This document shows, in pieces, positions 1 through 5,073 of a stretch of DNA of 8,696 bases. Below the pieces are notes generated by a model, which made no database searches, was not told the origin of the DNA, and saw nothing but the letters and a program-made list of their open reading frames with translations. Both the position numbers and the translations under genes were made by a program. This stretch comes from Bacteriovoracaceae bacterium (GTDB lineage: Bacteria > Bdellovibrionota > Bacteriovoracia > Bacteriovoracales > Bacteriovoracaceae). Within the stretch, counting starts at the first letter, position 1. Each line of letters begins with the position of its first letter. Where the stretch lies: positions 1 to 8,696 of the forward strand of contig CANFNN010000104.1 in the NCBI GenBank assembly GCA_947448095.1, in the 5' to 3' direction.

Positions 1-277
1 GCTCAAAAAAGATTATGACGTACAATTTTCCCAGGTTAAGACTGAGAACGAAACAAAGTTGATTAAACTGCGGAACTCTTGGGACAAAAAAATTGCTGAA
101 GAAAACAATCGCTACGAAAAACTTTTTACAGACCTCAAATCGAGCCAATCCGATAAACTTTCAACAAATCAGATTAATAACGAACAACAAATTGCTAAGC
201 AGGATGCTAAGCACCAAGAATATCTAGATAAAGCACGCTTAAAATTTGAAGAAGAAAAAGCGAAGCTCGAAGCTTAA
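1..277 (+). CDS. 3' end of a coiled-coil protein gene, function unknown (5' end outside window)
   Basis: An open frame runs from the left edge (first full codon at base 2) to TAA at 275-277, giving 91 visible residues. No convincing start lies inside the window. A TTG at 59 is in frame but the frame is equally coding-like before it, so the true start is probably upstream. The visible part is dominated by Lys, Glu, Asp, Asn and Gln, with no proline, glycine or cysteine, as expected of a long continuous alpha-helical coiled coil. It ends in a strongly charged Lys/Glu helix. There is no membrane segment or recognisable catalytic motif in this piece. The FliG-like gene follows 28 bases downstream in the same direction, so the two are probably co-transcribed. 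I do not recognise the family, and a functional link to the next gene is only suggested by position. Confidence 0.62.
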   Translation, partial: LKKDYDVQFSQVKTENETKLIKLRNSWDKKIAEENNRYEKLFTDLKSSQSDKLSTNQINNEQQIAKQDAKHQEYLDKARLKFEEEKAKLEA

Positions 278-294
278 CCCGTCATCAATCCAGG

Positions 295-300
295 AAGGAG
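295..300 (+). promoter_or_regulatory. Ribosome binding site of the FliG-like gene
   Basis: AAGGAG at 295-300 sits five bases before the ATG at 306. It is a near-perfect Shine-Dalgarno in the short gap after the upstream stop, and it fixes the start of the FliG-like gene. Confidence 0.8.
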
Positions 301-305
301 AATAG

Positions 306-740
306 ATGAGTCAGAACAGTGCGGAAAATGGTGGAGTATTCATTAATGGCAAAAAGCAAGTGATAGAGCTTTTGCAAAGAATGGATGCAACTGACAAGGT
401 CAAGCTGCTAAAGAATCTAAGATTAAGAAATCCAACTCTAGCTAAAGAACTTACAGAATCATGTCTTTCATTTGAAAGCATTTGGGATTTGGATGATGAG
501 TGTTTAAAAACGGTTGTTTCTCAAGTGAAACCGGCGATCTTAGGGTTGGCCCTAAGCTTAGTACATGTGAAAAATCAAAGACGAGCGTTGTCCATGATCT
601 CAAGGGATATGGCAATTAAGGCGTTTGAAATTATGCAAAAAGATCTGACAAGTAATCGCAGTGAGTGCTTACGAGCTCAGCTTAAGATTTTAGAGCTTGC
701 TATTAGTTTGCAACGTAACCGAGTCATTCAATTCTATTAA
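306..740 (+). CDS. Truncated FliG-like protein (late middle domain plus C-terminal domain)
   Basis: A protein of 144 residues starting at an ATG behind AAGGAG. Residues about 10-55 (GG, then an amphipathic helix, then NPTLAKEL) resemble the stretch of FliG leading to its MFVF hinge. The hinge position reads CLSF at residues 53-56. Residues 56-141 align without gaps to my recollection of the FliG C-terminal domain: FESI for FEDL, LDDECL for LDDRTL, ALS for ALK, and a final AQLKILELAISL helix. FliG is the cytoplasmic rotor and switch protein of the flagellum, normally about 330-340 residues. This protein lacks the N-terminal FliF-binding domain and the EHPQR region. Positions matching the E. 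coli torque residues K264, R281, D289 and R297 are Ser84, Asp101, Ile109 and Asn117; D288 matches Glu108. It is therefore probably not a working rotor ring subunit; a regulatory or divergent structural role is possible. It has no membrane segment and is probably co-transcribed with the upstream coiled-coil gene. Fold assignment is fairly sure, function unknown. Confidence 0.72.
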   Translation: MSQNSAENGGVFINGKKQVIELLQRMDATDKVKLLKNLRLRNPTLAKELTESCLSFESIWDLDDECLKTVVSQVKPAILGLALSLVHVKNQRRALSMISRDMAIKAFEIMQKDLTSNRSECLRAQLKILELAISLQRNRVIQFY

Positions 741-1165
741 GATAATAATTTTTTAAAATCAATTTCAAGTGAAGGGGGGAAATCCTCTTCACTTAATATT
801 GAGGGATGCAGAACTCTATTTTCTGCGACTAAACCTGCGGTACTTTGAAACCTAGCGATCATAGTAGAGGTTAAATCAGTCAGCCATTTTGGTGCCGATC
901 CTAGTGCCTGGCGAAAATCACTATTAGGCACAGTGATCACTTCAACTCTGGATAAAGCAATGGCGGAGTAAGTATAAGGTGCCCCTGAGAGCATGGCGCT
1001 CTCCCCAATAATATCTTGATCCTTTGCTAAATAAACAGGAATGAGTCTTTCTTTAGAAGCTTTGAGACATAAGACTTCACCACTTTTAATAATCATCAAA
1101 TTTTCGGCATCGTCACCTTCGCGAAAGATTACTTGTCTCGGTTCAAAAAATATTGAGTTAGACAT
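737..1165 (-). CDS. Stand-alone cyclic-nucleotide-binding (Crp-type cNMP) domain protein
   Basis: A 142-residue protein. Residues about 5-85 form a double-stranded beta-helix of the CRP/PKA regulatory type: FREGDDAENLMIIKSGEV (strand-turn-strand with the conserved Gly pair), then IIGESAML at 52-59, which is the phosphate-binding cassette with its conserved Gly-Glu. The cassette normally continues to an Arg that binds the cyclic phosphate; here GAPYTYSA has no Arg at that place, so ligand binding may be altered or lost. The last 50 or so residues are helical and end in DFKKLLS, too short for a CRP-type helix-turn-helix, and no kinase or channel part is present. It is thus a sensor module without a visible output domain, perhaps acting by protein contact. 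I chose the ATG at 1163-1165 (AAGGA eight bases upstream) over an in-frame GTG at 1219 that lies deep in the phosphatase gene. Its start overlaps the phosphatase end by eight bases (ATGTCTAA). Last gene of the minus-strand operon. Confidence 0.8.
   Translation of the reverse strand: MSNSIFFEPRQVIFREGDDAENLMIIKSGEVLCLKASKERLIPVYLAKDQDIIGESAMLSGAPYTYSAIALSRVEVITVPNSDFRQALGSAPKWLTDLTSTMIARFQSTAGLVAENRVLHPSILSEEDFPPSLEIDFKKLLS
767..794 (+). terminator. Possible 3'-end hairpin for the plus-strand genes, inside the convergent gene
   Basis: AAGTGAAG at 767-774 pairs perfectly with CTTCACTT at 787-794. The stem extends through G775-T786 (wobble), G776-C785, G777-C784 and G778-T783 (wobble) to about 12 pairs, closed by a GAAA loop at 779-782 in the plus-strand RNA. 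It lies 26 bases after the FliG-like stop and within the last codons of the opposing gene. No T-run follows on the plus strand (next bases AATATTG), so it is not a textbook intrinsic terminator. It may instead mark or protect an RNA 3' end. Confidence 0.38.
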
Positions 1166-2087
1166 GCAAAAATTCCTTTTTAATTTTCCCTTCAAGGATC
1201 GTGCCGTAACGAAGACCATAAGTTGAAATGGTGATTTCCTTAACTAGTAGCCTGTGAGTGATGTGATAAACCAAGTGCAGGCCACCACGAATGCTGTTTG
1301 AGCGTTTTTGAAGAAAGGGAAATAACTCCTTAAAGTCATCTGGCTTAAATTCTGAATATTTTTTAAAAAGAGCATCAACATCTTCGGCTTTTAAAACAAG
1401 TCCATGAACATCGTCTTCAACGAATTCCTTATGTTGAAGATGCATATTTCCTAAAGATGTTACCGTTCCCGCCACACAATAAAGACTTTTTGATTGAAAC
1501 TTATCTATGTCAGTCGTGTAATCTAAGAAAACTTTTTGAAGATTTTGAACAAATAGTCCATCTTCAAGCCACTGGGAAGCTCGAACGGCCCCAATCGGCA
1601 TGCTAATAGTTTCTAATATATTGAAATTTTTGGTATTGACCTTAATCAACTCGGTAGATGCTCCGCCAATATCCATGATCGTAATAATTTCGGAATCAAA
1701 TTTAGTATTAAAAAGAATTCCCTTAGTTGAAAAATAAGCTTCTGCTTGAGAAGTTATTGGCAAAATAGTCACTCCCAACTCTGATTTTATTTTGGTAAAA
1801 AAATCAGGAGCATTCTGAGCCACTCGTGAGGCCTCAGTAGCCGTGGCGATAATATTTTCACGAGGAATACCGTATTGGTCACATTCCTCAGCGTAAGCTT
1901 TAATTGCTTCGTAAGTTGCCTGCATGGAATCAGGATGAAAAACTTTATTTTTATCAAGTTCTTTTCCAAGAGAGGTTATATGGCTCTGCTTAGAAATTTC
2001 CTGAAAATTATTATTGGTCGTATCAGCAATTAGCAGAAGTACGCTATTAGAACCGATATCAATTGAAGCCCTGAGTTCTTTTTTCAT
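1158..2087 (-). CDS. Ppx/GppA-family phosphatase (exopolyphosphatase or pppGpp phosphohydrolase)
   Basis: A 309-residue protein of the ASKHA (sugar kinase/actin) phosphotransferase fold, cytoplasmic. The family releases phosphate from the ends of inorganic polyphosphate, converts pppGpp to ppGpp, or both; sequence alone does not say which. Visible motifs are: IDIGSNSVLLLI at 9-20 (first phosphate loop), ATATEASR at 81-88 (usually ATSALR), TSQAEAYF at 112-119 with Glu116 matching E. coli Ppx Glu121 (proposed catalytic base), DIGGASTEL at 139-147 (second phosphate loop, with the usual third Gly replaced by Ala), VAGTVTSL at 205-212, and TYGLRYG at 289-295. The length matches the short two-domain form; the C-terminal HD-like domains of the roughly 500-residue enterobacterial proteins are absent. 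The start overlaps the mtnA stop as ATGA and has no clear Shine-Dalgarno, so translation probably depends on coupling. Its end overlaps the cNMP-domain gene. Confidence 0.88.
   Translation of the reverse strand: MKKELRASIDIGSNSVLLLIADTTNNNFQEISKQSHITSLGKELDKNKVFHPDSMQATYEAIKAYAEECDQYGIPRENIIATATEASRVAQNAPDFFTKIKSELGVTILPITSQAEAYFSTKGILFNTKFDSEIITIMDIGGASTELIKVNTKNFNILETISMPIGAVRASQWLEDGLFVQNLQKVFLDYTTDIDKFQSKSLYCVAGTVTSLGNMHLQHKEFVEDDVHGLVLKAEDVDALFKKYSEFKPDDFKELFPFLQKRSNSIRGGLHLVYHITHRLLVKEITISTYGLRYGTILEGKIKKEFLHV
1174..1178 (-). promoter_or_regulatory. Ribosome binding site deciding the start of the cNMP-domain gene
   Basis: The minus strand reads AAGGA here, eight bases before the ATG at 1165-1163 and still inside the phosphatase coding region. 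This supports the 142-residue form over the 18-residue longer one starting at 1219. Confidence 0.65.
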
Positions 2088-3139
2088 GAGTTCACAACTC
2101 TGACTAATTCTCCAACTTTGGAAGGATCAATCAAACCTTTTTCGCAAATAATTCCTGTAATAAACTGGTGATCAGTCACATCAAAGCTCGGATTTATTGA
2201 TTGTGCTCCAGTTGGTGCCAGTTTAATGCCCTTTAATTCGGTAATTTCATTCATGGGACGCATTTCAATTTCAATGTGCTCGCCACTTGGGATACTCAAA
2301 TCAAATGAACTAATTGGTGCTACAACATAAAATGGAACTTTGTAGTGCTTGGCCACGATAGAGAGCGTCGATGTCCCCACTTTGTTAGCAGTGTCACCAT
2401 TGGCAGCAATTCTATCTGCACCTACAAAAATCGCATCAACTTTACCGTGCGAGAGGAGAAACGATGCTGCACCCTCGACGACAATACTGTAAGGAATATT
2501 CTCCTTACTTAGTTCAAATGCAGTTAGTCGAGTGCCTTGTAAGTAGGGTCTCGTTTCATCCGCATAGACGTGTTCAACCTTGCCCAAGGAATGGGCATGA
2601 GAAATCACACCTAAGGCTGTCCCAAGGCTTCCACAGGCAAGAAACCCGGTATTACAATGAGTCATTAAATTCCATTTCCGGTCTCCCAGATTTTTTATTA
2701 ACTCCTCAACTCCAATTTTTGCCATAGAAAGATTTTTTGCATGTGATTGCAAAATTTGCTCATTACCGAAATCAACCAATGCCTGAAAGATTTTTTCCTT
2801 CGAATGATCTGATAGAAGTAATGTTTTCATGAATTCGAAACAACGATTCACTTCATAAGAAAGATTCACAGCAGTCGGCCTAGCGCTAATCATTTCATCA
2901 CAGGCCAATCGACATTGCTCTAAAGTTAATTGCGTTTGATTCTTAACCCAAAGGGCCATGCCAAAAATGGCTGTAAAACCAATACAAGGAGCACCTCTCA
3001 CCACCATATCCGTTATTGCGAGCGCACAACCTTTAAGATCAGAAACCTCTACAAAAGTCTCCGAATGCGGAAGCAAGCGCTGATCTAACAAAAGAAGTTT
3101 ATTATTTTTCCAAATTATTGGCCGATAGGAATTGGTCAT
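2084..3139 (-). CDS. mtnA: S-methyl-5-thioribose-1-phosphate isomerase (MtnA)
   Basis: Interconverts 5-methylthioribose-1-phosphate and 5-methylthioribulose-1-phosphate, the aldose-ketose step of the methionine salvage pathway that recycles methylthioadenosine from polyamine and other SAM-using reactions. It belongs to the eIF2B-alpha/beta/delta-like isomerase family. From the chosen start it has 351 residues, the usual length. Family signatures are RGAPCIG at 48-54, HCNTG at 161-165 with Cys162 matching the catalytic Cys, SLGTALGVI at 171-179, ETRPYLQGTRLTAFEL at 195-210, and GADRIAANGD at 240-249 with Asp242 matching the catalytic Asp. NPSFDVT near 316 is also typical. I take the ATG at 3137-3139, which has AAGGA six bases upstream and an ATGA overlap with the AsmA-like stop. 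An in-frame start at 3193 would add 18 basic residues unlike the family. No other methionine-salvage gene is visible here. Confidence 0.92.
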   Translation of the reverse strand: MTNSYRPIIWKNNKLLLLDQRLLPHSETFVEVSDLKGCALAITDMVVRGAPCIGFTAIFGMALWVKNQTQLTLEQCRLACDEMISARPTAVNLSYEVNRCFEFMKTLLLSDHSKEKIFQALVDFGNEQILQSHAKNLSMAKIGVEELIKNLGDRKWNLMTHCNTGFLACGSLGTALGVISHAHSLGKVEHVYADETRPYLQGTRLTAFELSKENIPYSIVVEGAASFLLSHGKVDAIFVGADRIAANGDTANKVGTSTLSIVAKHYKVPFYVVAPISSFDLSIPSGEHIEIEMRPMNEITELKGIKLAPTGAQSINPSFDVTDHQFITGIICEKGLIDPSKVGELVRVVNS

Positions 3140-5022
3140 GGTGTTTCCTTTTTCCAAAATGCTTCTAAGACTTCTTTTTTTACCGGTTTCCACTTTTTAT
3201 TTTTTGGATAACTGAGAGTCAAAAAAGATTTTGCTTTAATTGAGTTCGAAAGAACGCCTGAGAGATGAGCAGGATCGGTTCCGTCAAGTGTAACACTCAT
3301 TAACTTAATAGACTGTTTAGCTACGCTGGCCTGCCAACTTCGTTTAATCGTTGTTGAGGAATCGAGATTAAAATAAGTCCATAGATCTTGATTTAAAGTA
3401 AAGAACTCACCTGCCGGAGCTTTCAAATTATCAGCTTTTAGATTTGCTAACCAAGTGCCTTGACTCCAATGTGTGGACCATTGACCATCAATTTTCCCAT
3501 CTAAAACTCCTTCTGAAGCTGTGAAAAAGGGATCAAGAAATTTAAAAGAAGAATCCCAGGCAAAATGACTGAACTCTAAAGAAAAATCCTGAATATTGGA
3601 TTTAGATAAATACTTTAAAATCATTTTAGAATTAGCATCTTGAAGTTCGGCTTGGTAATATTTTTGATTCGGAATGATACCAAAGCGAAATGAGCCATCA
3701 AAAAGCTTATCCCCAAAAAGACACTGCTTAAATAGAACTACCGTCGAGTGATAAGGCTGGGGAGCTGGTTCCATTAAACCGAAAAGAGACTGCACAGAAA
3801 ACAGCGCCGATTTAAGATCGCAGGAAGTAAAACCAATTTCCTGACTATATTGAGTCAGTTGGCTTTTATCAAAGTCTAAAACGGCTCTGCGTGAGAATTT
3901 AAGGTCTTGCTTAGGTGAGATAAAAGAAGTTTGCCAAATTTCATTTTTAAAATCGAGATACCATTGACCGGTAATCGAATGATCTGGCCCGAGGTTAAAG
4001 TCGCCTGGGAAATGGAGTTTTGCAGAAAGTGACGAAGTATTTTCAGCTGAAAAGCTTCGAGCAAAATGAACCTCGCCCTCACCGACTCCTTCAATTTTAT
4101 CCCAAAAAGGATTTTTGATCTCATCCCCTACAATTCGAAGATAATGCATCGGAAAAGTTGAAAATTTCAGGTGAAATTGAATTTGATCTGTTTTTACAGA
4201 TATCTCACCAGTTCCGATTTTTTTCTTTTCTACAAGTAGCTCAATAGAGGAAGCGAGGTCTACTGTTGTTGGGTTAAAACTTGATTTTCCATCAATCACC
4301 AGATCTTCAAATTGAAATCCTTCGACGGTATCTTTGGTTTTAAACTCTCCCCTATAATTTACTGCCCAAACTTTAGGCTCTGGAGTGACGTCACCAAACA
4401 ACCAAAGATCAGAAGAATATCTTTTGTTCTTATGTGCGATGCTAATAGGAATATTTAATTCAAAAGCTGAATTCTTTCCGTACTGAAACTCTCTCACCAG
4501 AAGCTTAGAAAGAGAAAAATAGCGGCGATCTCCATCAAGCTCTTTAATCGAAATATTTTTTGCTCGTAAAGTATAATGGGCATCCAAAAGATACCTAGGA
4601 AGGTTCGCCTCTATTTTTACTGATGGATTGGAGCGAGACCCATTGGTTGCAGGATCGATTGCATTTCTTGAATCAGATGAAACAAATATGTCTAAATTAT
4701 TAATATTAATTGAAGCATTTCCGCGATTGAGAAGAATCAACCACCACGGAATTTTAAACTGTACTTCATCGGCCGAAGCGAGGGTTTTGTTATCTTTTGT
4801 TAGAGATATGTTTTTAAGACTTAATTTAAAATCAATCGAAAATACGTAGTCTATTTTCCCAATAGTTAAATGGGACGCAGGATAACTCCTCTGGATTTGA
4901 GAATTGAAAAGAACAACTAAGGAATCCGGATTTAATTTTGAATAGGCGCTGTAGACTAATGAGCCCAGAGCAGCGAAGAGTATTACCCAACCAATAATTA
5001 CTGCTTTAGTCGAAAGTTTCAT
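3136..5022 (-). CDS. AsmA-like inner-membrane-anchored envelope protein
   Basis: A 628-residue protein. Residues 8-26 form a single hydrophobic segment after a short basic start (MKLSTK), reading as an uncleaved signal anchor that leaves nearly all of the chain in the periplasm. Residues 50-115 follow the AsmA opening pattern: short beta strands, a KNISLT stretch, an ADEVQFKIPWWLILLNRG segment, then ININNLDI. Most of the rest is alternating polar and apolar beta strands without a catalytic motif, and a Gly-rich GVLDGKIDGQW region near 505-515 resembles AsmA C-terminal repeats. AsmA/TamB-type proteins form beta-groove bridges that move phospholipids across the periplasm or aid outer-membrane assembly; that role is inferred here. 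The only two cysteines, Cys401 and Cys434, are both in the periplasmic part and could form a disulfide. Its ATG has only a weak AGGG ahead, but a 13-codon frame ends in ATGA over it. Family assignment is moderate because the sequence is divergent. Confidence 0.66.
   Translation of the reverse strand: MKLSTKAVIIGWVILFAALGSLVYSAYSKLNPDSLVVLFNSQIQRSYPASHLTIGKIDYVFSIDFKLSLKNISLTKDNKTLASADEVQFKIPWWLILLNRGNASININNLDIFVSSDSRNAIDPATNGSRSNPSVKIEANLPRYLLDAHYTLRAKNISIKELDGDRRYFSLSKLLVREFQYGKNSAFELNIPISIAHKNKRYSSDLWLFGDVTPEPKVWAVNYRGEFKTKDTVEGFQFEDLVIDGKSSFNPTTVDLASSIELLVEKKKIGTGEISVKTDQIQFHLKFSTFPMHYLRIVGDEIKNPFWDKIEGVGEGEVHFARSFSAENTSSLSAKLHFPGDFNLGPDHSITGQWYLDFKNEIWQTSFISPKQDLKFSRRAVLDFDKSQLTQYSQEIGFTSCDLKSALFSVQSLFGLMEPAPQPYHSTVVLFKQCLFGDKLFDGSFRFGIIPNQKYYQAELQDANSKMILKYLSKSNIQDFSLEFSHFAWDSSFKFLDPFFTASEGVLDGKIDGQWSTHWSQGTWLANLKADNLKAPAGEFFTLNQDLWTYFNLDSSTTIKRSWQASVAKQSIKLMSVTLDGTDPAHLSGVLSNSIKAKSFLTLSYPKNKKWKPVKKEVLEAFWKKETP
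3146..3150 (-). promoter_or_regulatory. Ribosome binding site deciding the mtnA start
   Basis: Minus-strand AAGGA six bases before the ATG at 3139-3137, within the last codons of the AsmA-like gene. This and the ATGA overlap fix the start of mtnA. Confidence 0.72.
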
Positions 5023-5060
5023 TCATGCCCTAAGTTTTTTGTTGATAACATATTTTTCAT
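5019..5060 (-). CDS. Possible 13-codon leader cistron ahead of the AsmA-like gene
   Basis: In the 48-base gap after the helicase stop the minus strand has TAAGGAG (5073-5067), six bases, then an ATG at 5060-5058. The frame encodes MKNMLSTKNLGHE and stops at TGA (5021-5019). That stop overlaps the ATG of the AsmA-like gene (5022-5020) as ATGA, the same junction used between other genes of this operon. The AsmA-like ATG has only a poor Shine-Dalgarno of its own, so a short translated leader delivering ribosomes to it would make sense. The peptide has no recognised similarity and may have no function beyond coupling. Such a short frame could also arise by chance. Confidence 0.4.
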   Translation of the reverse strand: MKNMLSTKNLGHE

Positions 5061-5066
5061 GCCACT

Positions 5067-5073
5067 CTCCTTA
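5067..5073 (-). promoter_or_regulatory. Strong Shine-Dalgarno built on the helicase stop codon
   Basis: The minus strand reads TAAGGAG, in which TAA is the helicase stop and AAGGAG is a near-ideal Shine-Dalgarno. Its spacing of six bases fits the ATG of the 13-codon frame at 5060. It lies over 40 bases from the AsmA-like ATG at 5022, too far to serve that start directly. Confidence 0.6.

Noticed and set aside
59..61. TTG as the start of the leftmost gene
   Set aside because: The frame continues to the edge with the same charged coiled-coil composition and there is no Shine-Dalgarno before the TTG.
263..275. AAGCT/AGCTT inverted repeat at the end of the leftmost gene as a terminator
   Set aside because: Only five pairs with a three-base loop and no T-run; the downstream gene is close and likely co-transcribed.
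1166..1219. An 18-residue N-terminal extension of the cNMP-domain protein from a GTG at 1219
   Set aside because: It lies inside the phosphatase coding region, has no family similarity, and the ATG at 1165 has a good AAGGA and a short overlap.
3140..3193. An 18-residue basic extension of MtnA from 3193
   Set aside because: The internal ATG at 3139 has AAGGA six bases upstream, forms ATGA with the preceding stop, and gives the normal family length.
4628..4849. A 73-codon plus-strand frame, and several like it (1041-1226, 2464-2727, 7045-7290)
   Set aside because: Each lies fully opposite a well-supported minus-strand gene, has no recognisable motif and no good ribosome binding site; they are shadows.
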